From assembly GCA_930989305.1 (NCBI GenBank), contig CAKNLF010000002.1, positions 1 through 51,895 on the forward strand: DNA of 51,895 nucleotides, in the 5' to 3' direction. The notes beneath the pieces are model-generated. The model searched no databases. It saw only the letters and a program-made list of their open reading frames with translations, and was not told where the DNA came from. Of this stretch, positions 1-8,704 are shown piece after piece. The stretch comes from an uncultured Roseburia sp. GTDB taxonomy: Bacteria; Bacillota; Clostridia; Lachnospirales; Lachnospiraceae. The position numbers and the translations under genes were made by a program. The stretch's first letter is position 1; each line of letters opens with the position of its first letter.

Positions 1-1170
1 ACCGATCTTTACCGTAGTGTCAGGTTTTCGTTTGCCCAAGAGGCACACGGTTTCTATGTGACCGGTAAACGGAAACATATCCACAGGACACGCTTCTGTC
101 ATCCGATATCCCCGTTTTGTCAGATACTTCAGATCTCTGGCCTGGGTTTCCGGATTACAGGAAATATATACAATACGTTCCGGCGCCAGTCTCACTGCCG
201 CTTCCATAAATTTTTCCGTGCTGCCGCTCCTGGGCGGATCCATAAATACCACATCCGCCTTTTCCCGGCGGGCCGCCATCCCTGCCATAAATTCTCCTGC
301 GTCTCCCTGATAAAAACGGATATTGCCGATCCCGTTTTGCTTTGCGTTGCGGACAGCATCTCTGACCGCGTCTTTGTTCAGTTCTACGCCAATAACGCTG
401 CCTGCGGATCCTGCCGCCGTCATTCCGATGGTCCCGATCCCGCAATATGCGTCAATAACTTTTTCCTTTCCGGTTAGGCCCGCGTATTCAATGGCCTTGC
501 GATACAGCTTTTCCGTCTGTACGGGATTCACCTGATAAAAAGAACCGGGGGATATCCGGTAAGTGCATCCGCACAGTTTGTCTTCAATATATCCCTTTCC
601 GTAAATCACAATGCTGCGTTCTCCCAGCACCATGCTTGTCTTCTTATTATTGACATTGATGATCACCGTTGTGATCTCCGGATGAAGTTTTCTAAGGGCT
701 TTTACAAAATTATTTTTTGAAGGCAGGATCGGTGATCCGAGTACCAGCACAACCATGATCTGACCGGTAGCAAAACCTCTGCGAATCAGTACATGACGCA
801 GCAGTCCGTATCCTGTATCTTCATCGTATGTTTTGATTTTAAAGGATCTTAACAGTCCTCTGATATCGTTGATGATCTGATCGGATTTTTGGTCTTCTAT
901 GAGACATTCCGTTACCGGAACGATTCTGTGAGTGCCCTCCTGATATACGCCGGAAACTATGGTGCCGTCTTTCTTTCTGCCGAATACCGCATGTACTTTA
1001 TTCCGATAATAGTACGGATTTTCCATAGGGATCACCGGTTTCACTTTTCCAAATGGCGCCAGCAGTTTTTTTACCTGTTCCTGTTTTATCTTCAATTGTT
1101 TTTCATATGCTACGCCCTGGTACTGGCACCCTCCGCATTTTTTTGCCACCTGGCATTTCTTCTGTTCCAT
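1..1170 (-). CDS. rlmD: 23S rRNA (uracil-5-)-methyltransferase, RlmD/RumA family (3' end cut off)
   Basis: SAM-dependent methyltransferase that makes 5-methyluridine in rRNA, or possibly tRNA. Translation from the ATG at 1168-1170 begins MEQKKCQVAKKCGGCQYQ, giving the C-x5-C-x2-C cysteines of the family's 4Fe-4S cluster. Further on come a Rossmann glycine motif (DAYCGIGTIG), the DPPRSG motif and the SCNP segment with its general base region. The N-terminal TRAM RNA-binding domain of E. coli RumA is absent, as in many short Firmicute homologues. The reading frame is still open at base 1, so the last residues lie outside the window. Whether the target is U747, U1939 or both cannot be told from sequence. 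Confidence 0.92.
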   Translation of the reverse strand, partial: MEQKKCQVAKKCGGCQYQGVAYEKQLKIKQEQVKKLLAPFGKVKPVIPMENPYYYRNKVHAVFGRKKDGTIVSGVYQEGTHRIVPVTECLIEDQKSDQIINDIRGLLRSFKIKTYDEDTGYGLLRHVLIRRGFATGQIMVVLVLGSPILPSKNNFVKALRKLHPEITTVIINVNNKKTSMVLGERSIVIYGKGYIEDKLCGCTYRISPGSFYQVNPVQTEKLYRKAIEYAGLTGKEKVIDAYCGIGTIGMTAAGSAGSVIGVELNKDAVRDAVRNAKQNGIGNIRFYQGDAGEFMAGMAARREKADVVFMDPPRSGSTEKFMEAAVRLAPERIVYISCNPETQARDLKYLTKRGYRMTEACPVDMFPFTGHIETVCLLGKRKPDTTVKIG

Positions 1171-1205
1171 ATGACCTTCCTCGAATTCTATATTCTATAA
1201 ATAAA

Positions 1206-1228
1206 CAGCAGCTGTAACGCTGCTTTTT
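1206..1228. terminator. Small intrinsic terminator-like hairpin
   Basis: Six-base arms AGCAGC (1207-1212) and GCTGCT (1219-1224) enclose a 6-nt loop. On the minus strand the stem is followed by GTTTATTTAT, so it can end the transcript of the MATE/unknown gene pair before the rRNA methyltransferase gene. The plus side carries TTTTT. Confidence 0.55.
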
Positions 1229-1243
1229 CATACTTTTCAATTT

Positions 1244-1708
1244 TTAATCTGTCCGATAATAATGTTCCGCCATTGGTCTGAAATGCTGAAATGCATCCTG
1301 ATTTTCCGGCCGTATTGTCAGGCTCGCGTATTGATCCCGATAATACTGATCCGCCAGAGATTCCAGGATTACCTGTTCATCCACCTCAGGATCCGATAAC
1401 AGGTCATTGATCGTCTGATTTACCGTTGTATACCATAATCCTTTCTTTGACGCAATCTCAATCCCCTCTCTTAAACAGTCCTCTTTTGAAAATACATAAA
1501 TCATCGGCTCTGTTGTCCAGCTGCACAGGCCCAGATATTCAGCCGCGGACACCAGACAGAGGACATATTCCGTCCCTTCCAGCGCCTTCCGAAAATACTG
1601 GGACTTATATGCGCTTGCCTCTAAAGCGGAAAAATCTTCTATAATCTGCGGCTTCATATCCAGTTCTCCTTTTATCAGTTCACAAATCCACTGTTTTACA
1701 AGTTCCAT
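1244..1708 (-). CDS. Uncharacterised 154-aa protein, possibly related to AbiEi-type antitoxins
   Basis: Not recognised with confidence. It is a soluble acidic protein with no signal peptide or membrane span. The middle part (about residues 50-115: LVSAAEYLGL, then PMIYVF, then TTVNQTINDLL) weakly recalls the C-terminal part of AbiEi-type antitoxins, with a 'transcription start-like' beta segment followed by a helical region. No nucleotidyltransferase (AbiEii-like) partner is next to it, so a toxin-antitoxin role is not supported. It starts 9 bp after the MATE exporter stop and is probably co-transcribed with it. An internal Met at residue 18 (MKPQIIEDF) is an alternative start. Confidence 0.6.
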   Translation of the reverse strand: MELVKQWICELIKGELDMKPQIIEDFSALEASAYKSQYFRKALEGTEYVLCLVSAAEYLGLCSWTTEPMIYVFSKEDCLREGIEIASKKGLWYTTVNQTINDLLSDPEVDEQVILESLADQYYRDQYASLTIRPENQDAFQHFRPMAEHYYRTD

Positions 1709-1717
1709 TTTACCAGA

Positions 1718-3061
1718 TCAGTCTTTTGGCAGCTGACGAAGTTTCCATATACAGCCCAGAATGACCACCAGCGCCGCTCCGCACCAGGCCAGAGGTTCCG
1801 CAAAATAAATCACTGCCGTTCCCCAGATCTTTGTCAGCAGCACCGCCGCCGACGCCCGCATAAAAAATTCCACGATCCCGGAAATCACAGGACAGACCGC
1901 ATTGCCAAGTCCCTGTATGGTGCTCCTGCATCCGTGAAGCAGATACAGGGCGCACAGCATAAAACTCATAGTCGCCAGATACCGGTAGGCGATCCTCAGC
2001 ACGATTGGAGCGTCTCCGTCAGAAGCGGATATAAATAACTGCAGAATGTGCTCTCCTCCCAGCAGCATAATCGCGGACACGATCACAGAAAGCAGCACCA
2101 CGATCAGGATCACGCTTTTCATACCTTTTCGAATCCTGCCATACAGCCCGGCCCCATAGTTCTGTGCCATGTAGGTAGTAGTGGCATAGCCAAAAGAAAG
2201 AGCCGAACTTTCCATCAATCCCACCAGCTTATTGGCCGCTGTAAATCCTGCCACGAAAAGAAATCCCTGGCTGTTGATCGTTGACTGGAGCACCATACCG
2301 CCCACTACAATTATCACATGCTGAAGGGCCAGGGGAATTCCCATACTGCAAAGTTCCTTTATCATCACAGGATCCGTTTTCCAGTCCCCGGGCTGCATTT
2401 GCAGCAGCTCCAGTTTTTTTACTACAACGAAGCAGTAAAGAAATGCGGCCAGCTGTGCCAGCAGTGTGGCGGCCGCCGCTCCCACGATCCCCCAGTGAAA
2501 TCCCATAACAAAAAGCAGGTCCAGCGCAATGTTGAGTCCCCCTGCAATCCCTACCGCTATCAACGGAGTCTTTCCGTCTCCAAAGGCCCGGAGTATAGCC
2601 GCCGCCATATTATAGGCCATGACGATCAGCGTTCCTGAAAACATTGTAAACAGATAGGACTGTGCTCCCCCGAAAATATCTTCCGGCGTTTTTAACGCTG
2701 TCAGCACCGGATGGATGATCAGAAGTCCCACAACAGTCAGGATAATACCGATCAGCAGACAAAGCAGCACCGACATGGAAACAGATTTTCGGATACGGTC
2801 CCGGTTTCCTTCTCCAAAATGATGGGCGATCCTTGTAGCAAATCCCTGGGTCAGCGCCTGCACTACCCAAAGGATCAGCCAGTATGTCCAGTCCGCCGCG
2901 CCCACTGCCGCAAGGGCTTTGATTCCCACCCCCTGTCCTACAATGATCGCGTCTACGATCATATAAAACTGCTGTCCCAGATTTCCCAGCACAAGAGGCA
3001 CAGTAAAGGCCAGCAGCAGTTTTGCCGGGCTTCCCTGAGTCATATCTTTGATCCTGCTCAT
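1718..3061 (-). CDS. MATE-family multidrug/metabolite exporter
   Basis: Inner-membrane antiporter of the multidrug and toxic compound extrusion family. The 447 residues match the family length. The protein shows about twelve hydrophobic spans in two related halves, with the typical start (MTQGSPAKLLLAFTVPLVLG) and a conserved GxxA-rich second span (QQFYMIVDAIIVGQGVG). The ATG at 3061 is preceded by GGGGAGATAAA, a good ribosome site. A TATAAG box lies about 60 bp upstream, but its -35 element is poor. It is the first gene of a pair with the small unknown protein that follows. Substrate cannot be predicted. Confidence 0.93.
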   Translation of the reverse strand: MSRIKDMTQGSPAKLLLAFTVPLVLGNLGQQFYMIVDAIIVGQGVGIKALAAVGAADWTYWLILWVVQALTQGFATRIAHHFGEGNRDRIRKSVSMSVLLCLLIGIILTVVGLLIIHPVLTALKTPEDIFGGAQSYLFTMFSGTLIVMAYNMAAAILRAFGDGKTPLIAVGIAGGLNIALDLLFVMGFHWGIVGAAAATLLAQLAAFLYCFVVVKKLELLQMQPGDWKTDPVMIKELCSMGIPLALQHVIIVVGGMVLQSTINSQGFLFVAGFTAANKLVGLMESSALSFGYATTTYMAQNYGAGLYGRIRKGMKSVILIVVLLSVIVSAIMLLGGEHILQLFISASDGDAPIVLRIAYRYLATMSFMLCALYLLHGCRSTIQGLGNAVCPVISGIVEFFMRASAAVLLTKIWGTAVIYFAEPLAWCGAALVVILGCIWKLRQLPKD

Positions 3062-3170
3062 TTTATCTCCCCATTCGTACGTAAATTTTGATACACATTA
3101 CTGCTATCTTATACGGAAAGTCCCGTCAGTGCAATAGACCAGGGGATAAATGTTACGCAAAATCCGCTGT

Positions 3171-5312
3171 TTATTTTTTCAGTTTCTTTTTTATTTTCCG
3201 GGCAGGGGCCGTTATACATCTTCCCAGTTTGTAGGATGTGGAATGTTCCATTCTGGATTTTTGCTTTTCCAGTTCTTTTATCCTTTCTCCCCGCTCAGAT
3301 TTTTCTTTATAGGTAATCTGCAGTTTCCTGTTTAATTCAGACTTTTCTCTGCATGCCCGCCGGAATTTTTCATTTAGCTCCGATTTTTCCCTGTAAGCCT
3401 GCTGTAATTTCCTGTTCAGTTCTGATTTTTCCCCACAAGTGCGCTGCAGCTTCGCATTTAATTCGGCCTTTTCCTTATATACGCCTTTTAATTTCTCATT
3501 CAGATTTTTCTGTTTTGTATCTTCCACCTGCATGAGCAGCGATAAGACCAGCAGTTCCCACTGCTGGGCCGGCATGGAATAATAAATGGATTCTTCGCCG
3601 TTTTTCTTTACCAGCTGGTTGTAATACGTTCTGAAATTATTAAAATACCCCTTCAGCTGAGACGACATAGCGTAATATACCGGTTCATTTTCTTTATATT
3701 TTACAAATTCTTTCAGAACTTCCTGCATGATCGCTGTCAGCGCCTCCACTTTTTCCAGACTGTTATCTTTTGTCATGGTGGATCCGCAGCGCACCCTTCT
3801 TTTGAACAGCGAACGCCCCAGACACATCACCCGGTCCGCCTGAAGCAGAGACTGAAAGGTATACAGATTATCCTCCAGCGCATGGAGCTGCGGGAACCGG
3901 ATATGCTTCTCATTCAAATATTCTCTGCGCACCAGCTGCAGACAGGGGGACACGATCAGAACGATCCTTTCCCGGCTGCGGAATTTTACGTAAATTTCCT
4001 CCCCTGTGTATACAGCCGGATAGGCCTCTCTTCTTTTATAAAGCCATTTGTAATTTGGGAACTGTTCTTCCAGCTCAGCGGATTCATAAAATGCCGTTCC
4101 TTCAAAATACAACAGATCCAGCCTGTTTTCCTCCGCATACTGATAAATAATCTCAAAACAATTTTCTTCCAGCAGATCATCACTGTCCATATAGTAAATA
4201 TACTTTCCCTGTGCAGCTTCAATTCCCCGGTTTCTCTGATATCCCTGTCCGTGGTTGGTATCTGAGATCACTCTTATCCTGGAATCCGACGCTGCGAATT
4301 TCTTCAGAATTTCCGGCGTGCTGTCTGTAGAGCCGTCATCCACGCAGATAATTTCAAAATCCTGAAATGTCTGGGCCAAAACAGACTCCATTGTCTCTTC
4401 CAGATATTTTTCCGCATTATAACAGGGCATGACCACAGATATCCCGTATGGATACGGATCTTTGGGCGGCTCTGCCAGTTCATGGGGAACAGGCGCTTTC
4501 AAATAAGCATGGAGCCATTGTGCCCCGCAGGCTTTGTCCGGATTGTTCCACGGCCCGTCTTCCCTGGAATAGTGCAGGATCAAGGCGTCCTCATAAAGTT
4601 CTTTTTTATTTTCATAAGCTGTTTTATATCTTTCATTGACCTTTTGGATCTGCCATTTCCCGTTATTCCGGTCCAGATCTTCCGGCATAAAATTGTATCG
4701 TACAGAAAACTTCTGCACTCTGCCCTCAAAAACATTCCGCCATATTTTTTGTCCCGGATCACCATCCGTTTCCTCAGCTTTTTTCAGTTTATCAAAAATC
4801 TGTTCTTTCTCCATTTTCTGAAGATCAAACAGCAATACCCCTGTATTAAAATGCGGCCGTCCATCCTGTTGGTCTTTCTCATATAATACACAGCAGTCCT
4901 CCACAGCCCCGCAGAAATTTTCTCCCAGGTCCTGATCGTAAAGTCCCCGAAGACTGTCTCTTATGATCAGACCGCTGTCCAAATAAAGCAGTCGATCTGT
5001 AAACCCCAGAATCTTTCCTGCGCTATATACCGCATTTTCCCAGTCTGGAGCTTTTGTCAGCACACGATTCCCTGCATTTTCTTCATGCAGTTTCTCCCCT
5101 GAAGAATTCGATTTTAAGATATGTATCACAATCCCGTCTCCGGCAAGACATTCCAGCCATTTTTCATGCTCCTCTGTAACACCTGAGGTAAACAGAAAAA
5201 TATTATAATGATCCTTTTGATCCCTGCTGTCCTTTAAAGACTGAATCGCCGCGCAAGCCGGTATTGTATCATAGTCACTCAGCGCCATACAGATATGCAT
5301 GATCTGATCCAT
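3171..5312 (-). CDS. Bifunctional glycosyltransferase: GT8-like plus GT2 with C-terminal coiled coil
   Basis: Likely makes a cell-surface polysaccharide or glycosylated protein. Residues 1-270 look like a GT8 (glycogenin/LgtC) fold: RLLYLDSGLI at about 108-117, where DSG stands in for the usual DxD, and FNTGVLLF at 155-162. Residues 291 to about 500 are a GT2 (GT-A) domain starting ISVVMPCYNA, with VDDGSTDST and YMDSDD as nucleotide-sugar/metal motifs. Residues 604-673 are five exact-length 14-residue repeats of a charged coiled coil. The tail STSYKLGRCIT followed by KKKLKK is a C-terminal motif common in such transferases and may attach to membrane or a complex. No other polysaccharide gene is nearby. 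Confidence 0.9.
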   Translation of the reverse strand: MDQIMHICMALSDYDTIPACAAIQSLKDSRDQKDHYNIFLFTSGVTEEHEKWLECLAGDGIVIHILKSNSSGEKLHEENAGNRVLTKAPDWENAVYSAGKILGFTDRLLYLDSGLIIRDSLRGLYDQDLGENFCGAVEDCCVLYEKDQQDGRPHFNTGVLLFDLQKMEKEQIFDKLKKAEETDGDPGQKIWRNVFEGRVQKFSVRYNFMPEDLDRNNGKWQIQKVNERYKTAYENKKELYEDALILHYSREDGPWNNPDKACGAQWLHAYLKAPVPHELAEPPKDPYPYGISVVMPCYNAEKYLEETMESVLAQTFQDFEIICVDDGSTDSTPEILKKFAASDSRIRVISDTNHGQGYQRNRGIEAAQGKYIYYMDSDDLLEENCFEIIYQYAEENRLDLLYFEGTAFYESAELEEQFPNYKWLYKRREAYPAVYTGEEIYVKFRSRERIVLIVSPCLQLVRREYLNEKHIRFPQLHALEDNLYTFQSLLQADRVMCLGRSLFKRRVRCGSTMTKDNSLEKVEALTAIMQEVLKEFVKYKENEPVYYAMSSQLKGYFNNFRTYYNQLVKKNGEESIYYSMPAQQWELLVLSLLMQVEDTKQKNLNEKLKGVYKEKAELNAKLQRTCGEKSELNRKLQQAYREKSELNEKFRRACREKSELNRKLQITYKEKSERGERIKELEKQKSRMEHSTSYKLGRCITAPARKIKKKLKK
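3294..3503 (-). repeat. Five 42-bp in-frame tandem repeats (14-aa coiled-coil units)
   Basis: Inside the glycosyltransferase gene, five consecutive 14-residue units each begin L-N-x-K and end E-K-[SA]-E (for example LNRKLQQAYREKSE). Unit length never varies, and codons differ between copies, so the array is old or has diverged. A 14-residue period is two heptads, which suits a coiled coil. Confidence 0.9.
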
Positions 5313-5370
5313 TTATTACCACACTCCTGTCTGCAATCTGCTCTATAGCATTGATCATATTTCATTCAGC

Positions 5371-5434
5371 AGTCTGAAAAAATTCAGACTCTCAGATCCG
5401 CTTTTGATGCGTTGCATCGTCATAGACCGGATCT
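5371..5434. other. Intergenic structured element with nested hairpins
   Basis: In the 242-bp gap upstream of the glycosyltransferase there are three perfect stems: AGTCTGAA/TTCAGACT (5371-5390), AGATCCG/CGGATCT (5394-5434) and, inside the second, GATGC/GCATC (5406-5418). None is followed by a T-run, so a plain terminator is unlikely. It may be a structured leader of the glycosyltransferase mRNA. The rest of the gap shows nothing clear. Confidence 0.45.
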
Positions 5435-5554
5435 CTTATCTGACTATTTTACCGGCAAATGCCGTGGCTTTCAATTTAAAATCTTGTAAAGTCAGCTGTA
5501 TCTGTTCCTGCAAATTCTTTTTACCATAACAAAACAGATCATCCGTCTTTTAGA

Positions 5555-6481
5555 TTAATAACATTTTTTGCAGGCAGTATATCCCCTGCTTTTCGCTTCC
5601 GATATAGTTACTTGTGTAGGATTATCCATACCGCTGCAGCTTGGATTTGAATGATACTTACTTCCGGACTCCGGTATCCATACCATCTGCTCTTTCGGCT
5701 CATCTGATTCTGTTTTACGTTCCGTTGCCTGAGCGCCTTGGCTTTCCGGTGTCTCTACATAATACCCAATTTCTGCTAAAGCGTCTGCTATCTGTTTAAG
5801 ATTGGATATAACATGATCATCATCTGTGGTTTCAACATTCCTATATACATATTTGACCGCTTGATAAGTATCCATACCTAAATTTGCATAAATATTATCG
5901 CTCCCGTTTTTTGCATATGCAGATTCCAAATAATATCCATAATACATTGTCTTTTCCATAGTATCATTATCTGTAAAATAATCCGGATAGTTTTCATATA
6001 TGAAGTTTATCGCTTCATCACGCTTTTCCTCAGACGCTGATTCATTTGCACTTTTCTTAGCTTCAGAGGCTATCTGAGCAACCATTTCATTTGTATTAGG
6101 TTCTATACTTTCCTCAGCTTCTTTTTTGTTTTCGGAATCCTCATCTTGCTGAGCAGCTTCCGGTTTGGCATCTTCCTTTTGATCAACGCTTTCTTTCGTT
6201 TCATCCATAAACAATTGTTGTTCTACAATCTGGTTTGATGTTTTGTTCTGATTTGTCGTTGTATCTTGCGGAATAAAAATAACCAGCAATATAAAAATCA
6301 CTATGGAAGCTATAGATAAAATTAGTCCTGTATAAAGTTTTCCCTTCTTTGCAACCCCGTGCTTTATTCCTTTCAAAGAAAAAATCACTCCGATTATTGC
6401 AAAAATGATTCCCACGACAACCCAGCATAAAGCAATGGCCAAAATACCCATAATAAGGCTTTTCTTTTCATAATTTTTCAT
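5555..6481 (-). CDS. DUF4190-type membrane-anchored protein with C-terminal Cys/His motif
   Basis: 308 residues if started at the ATG at 6479-6481, which has AGGAGAG five bases upstream; an earlier ATG at 6526 lacks a ribosome site. Two membrane spans near the N-terminus (MGILAIALCWVVVGIIFAI and TGLILSIASIVIFILLVIF) separated by a short basic loop are typical of DUF4190 proteins. Then follows a long acidic, low-complexity linker (about residues 80-150), a small helical domain with repeated Tyr, and a final motif YHSNPSCSGM...ACKKCY, a probable metal-binding tail also seen at the end of secreted Firmicute nucleases. The bulk should be outside the membrane. Function unknown. Confidence 0.8.
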   Translation of the reverse strand: MKNYEKKSLIMGILAIALCWVVVGIIFAIIGVIFSLKGIKHGVAKKGKLYTGLILSIASIVIFILLVIFIPQDTTTNQNKTSNQIVEQQLFMDETKESVDQKEDAKPEAAQQDEDSENKKEAEESIEPNTNEMVAQIASEAKKSANESASEEKRDEAINFIYENYPDYFTDNDTMEKTMYYGYYLESAYAKNGSDNIYANLGMDTYQAVKYVYRNVETTDDDHVISNLKQIADALAEIGYYVETPESQGAQATERKTESDEPKEQMVWIPESGSKYHSNPSCSGMDNPTQVTISEAKSRGYTACKKCY

Positions 6482-6525
6482 CTTTTCTCTCCTGATTAAA
6501 AATCTCTTTTCTAGTTTGTCAGGCA

Positions 6526-6554
6526 ATATGCAGAAGTCTCATTCTTCTGCATAT
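6526..6554. other. 11-bp perfect hairpin between RlmI-type gene and DUF4190 gene
   Basis: Arms ATATGCAGAAG (6526-6536) and CTTCTGCATAT (6544-6554) with a 7-nt loop; an outer GGCAAT/ATTGCC pair extends the structure. No T-run follows on the minus strand, so it is either a weak terminator for the upstream methyltransferase transcript or a leader structure for the DUF4190 gene. Confidence 0.45.
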
Positions 6555-6634
6555 CATACCTGCAAATTGCCTGTACATTTCCCATATGATTTTCTAACAT
6601 CGTTCTATTTTTCTCAGCGATATGTGCCCCCATA

Positions 6635-7861
6635 TCATTTCTCCTCACACACCTGAAAAATATAAAACTTCAAATAATATGAATCCCCGGCGCCCCAGAG
6701 GATAGGATGATCCGGCGCCTGAGTACGGAACTCCACCTGTCTCAGCCGCTTATGTACATTCTGAGCGGCCTGTCCGATCGTCTTTGTAAAAAGTTCCGGA
6801 TCCATGAAATGAGAACAGGAACAGGTGGCCAGATAGCCCCCGTCCTTTACCAGCTTCATGGCACGCAGATTAATCTCCCGATATCCTTTTACCGCATTCT
6901 TTACAGACTTTCTGGACTTGGTAAAAGCCGGCGGATCCAGGATCACCACGTCAAATTTCTTTCCTTCCCCTTCCAGTCTTGGAAGAAGTTCAAAGACGTC
7001 CTCACATAAAAACTCCACCCGGTCCGACAGGCCGTTGAGAGCGGCGTTTTCCCGGGCCTGCTCACATCCCAGCGAAGAAGCGTCCACACCCAGTACCTTT
7101 TTAGCCCCGGCAATGCCTGCGTTTAAGGCAAAGGAGCCGGTATGAGTAAAACAGTCCAGCACTTCGGCGTCTTTACACAGCCGCTGGATAGCAAGACGGT
7201 TATATTTCTGATCCAGGAAAAATCCGGTTTTCTGTCCGTCTTTTACATCCACCATATATTTTACGCCATTTTCCACAATTTCCACTTTCGTATCAAATTC
7301 CGGTCCGATAAAGCCTTTGGTCCGCTCCATACCTTCCTGTTCCCGGACTTTGGCATCGCTTCTCTCATAAACACCCCGGACAGAAATGCCGTCCTGTGCC
7401 AGAATTTCTTTAAGCAGGCGGATCAACGTTTCTTTCATCCGGTCAATGCCCAGTGCCAGAGATTCCACCACCAGCACATCTGAAAATTTGTCGATGACAA
7501 TGCCCGGCAGGAAATCCGCTTCTCCGAATACGATCCGGCAGCTGGATGTATCTACCGTCTTTTTCCGGTATGCCCAGGCATTTTCAAGGCGCATTTTCAG
7601 GAAATCTTCATCTATGATCTGATCTTTTCTTCTTGTCATCATACGAATGCGGATCCTGGAGTTTTGATTGATAAATCCTTTTCCCATGGGAAACCCGTCA
7701 AAATCATGTACGATCACAATATCTCCGTTTTCAAAATGTCCCGCTATGGTCGCGATCTCATTGTCAAAAATCCACATACCGCCGGATTTAACGGTTCTTC
7801 CTTCGCCTTTTTTCAATGTTACGATCGCCGAATTTTCTTTTTCTATCTGAATTTTTTCCAA
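6635..7861 (-). CDS. rlmI: Class I rRNA methyltransferase, RlmI-like (m5C), with PUA domain
   Basis: SAM-dependent RNA cytosine-C5 methyltransferase; E. coli RlmI modifies C1962 of 23S rRNA. The 408 residues match the family. The N-terminal ~80 residues form a PUA RNA-binding domain (GGMWIFDNEI, GDIVIVHDFDG). The catalytic domain has DCFTHTGSFALNAG for SAM binding, VILDPPAFTKSR as the DPPxF catalytic loop, and ATCSCSHFM with the conserved cysteine of the m5C mechanism. It starts 18 bp after the NudC stop, so it is the last gene of the hemA-led transcript or of a nudC-rlmI pair. Confidence 0.9.
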   Translation of the reverse strand: MEKIQIEKENSAIVTLKKGEGRTVKSGGMWIFDNEIATIAGHFENGDIVIVHDFDGFPMGKGFINQNSRIRIRMMTRRKDQIIDEDFLKMRLENAWAYRKKTVDTSSCRIVFGEADFLPGIVIDKFSDVLVVESLALGIDRMKETLIRLLKEILAQDGISVRGVYERSDAKVREQEGMERTKGFIGPEFDTKVEIVENGVKYMVDVKDGQKTGFFLDQKYNRLAIQRLCKDAEVLDCFTHTGSFALNAGIAGAKKVLGVDASSLGCEQARENAALNGLSDRVEFLCEDVFELLPRLEGEGKKFDVVILDPPAFTKSRKSVKNAVKGYREINLRAMKLVKDGGYLATCSCSHFMDPELFTKTIGQAAQNVHKRLRQVEFRTQAPDHPILWGAGDSYYLKFYIFQVCEEK

Positions 7862-7879
7862 TCTTTTTCCTCTTTTCTT

Positions 7880-8704
7880 TTAATAGATGCCTTCTTTAAA
7901 TACACAGAGCATTTCATTGGTCAGGGAAAAATCGTCGCTGACCACATCAAGCTCCTCTCTGGAGATCCATTTTGCCATAGCAAGCTCATCCTCTTCCAGG
8001 ATGATCCTGCTGCTGCCGTCCAGCTCGCAGAAAAAGCCAAACAGCAGGCTTTCCGAATAGGGCCATGGCTGACATTTATAATAGCGCAGATTTTTCACAT
8101 GCAGTCCGGTTTCCTCCATGACTTCTCTGTGCACAGTCTCTTCAATCGTCTCGCCGATCTCGGTAAATCCTGCTACCAGCGCATAACGTCCTCTGTTTTC
8201 TCCCTTGTATCTGGTCACCAGGATCTTGTCCTCGTGAAGGATCCCCACAATAACGCAGGGACAAATCTTAGGATATTCCATCTGTCCGCAGGAAGGACAC
8301 CGCATCATCCGCTCCTGGCTGTCATGCTGCATCCGATGTCCGCATCTTCCGCAGAAATGATGCCTTTCATACCAGCCTGCCAGCTGTACTCCCACCATTC
8401 CCGCATAAACCAGATGCTTAGGGCCCGCGGTCCTCAGATCATGTATCCTGCGAAATCCGTATCCGGGCAGTTCCAGATCTCTGCACAGGAAAAAACGGGT
8501 GCTTCCTACAGAAAACAGATAGGTGAACGTCTTTCCCCGGCGCATCTGTTCCGTCAGCTGAGCATATGCCGGATAATCCGCGTCCGGACTGTCTTCCCGT
8601 ACCAGAAGCTCTCTGTCCCGGACACAGATCAGATAATCTTCCCCACGGGGGCTGATATTTCTATATTCATTGTGATAAGTATATGGCTCTATATCCTGTA
8701 TCAT
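7880..8704 (-). CDS. nudC: NAD(H) diphosphatase, NudC-type Nudix hydrolase
   Basis: Splits NAD(H) into NMN(H) and AMP and, in characterised NudC enzymes, removes the NAD cap from RNA. The 274 residues contain a zinc ribbon (CGRCGH...CPSCG, about residues 119-142), the Nudix box GFTEIGETIEETVHREVM continuing EETGL, and CQPWPYSES, which matches the SQPWPFPxS motif that marks NADH-specific members. Its ATG overlaps the stop of cobA-hemD (ATGA), so translation is coupled to the tetrapyrrole genes, an odd partner for an NAD enzyme. A Sir2 pair and two TIR proteins elsewhere in the window also act on NAD, but no direct link is visible. Confidence 0.93.
   Translation of the reverse strand: MIQDIEPYTYHNEYRNISPRGEDYLICVRDRELLVREDSPDADYPAYAQLTEQMRRGKTFTYLFSVGSTRFFLCRDLELPGYGFRRIHDLRTAGPKHLVYAGMVGVQLAGWYERHHFCGRCGHRMQHDSQERMMRCPSCGQMEYPKICPCVIVGILHEDKILVTRYKGENRGRYALVAGFTEIGETIEETVHREVMEETGLHVKNLRYYKCQPWPYSESLLFGFFCELDGSSRIILEEDELAMAKWISREELDVVSDDFSLTNEMLCVFKEGIY

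Noticed and set aside
1244..1708. Toxin-antitoxin module (AbiEi-like)
   Set aside because: Similarity is weak and no AbiEii-like nucleotidyltransferase is adjacent.
3294..3503. Regularly spaced repeats considered as a CRISPR array
   Set aside because: Unit is 42 bp without spacers, in frame, coding for 14-residue coiled-coil units.
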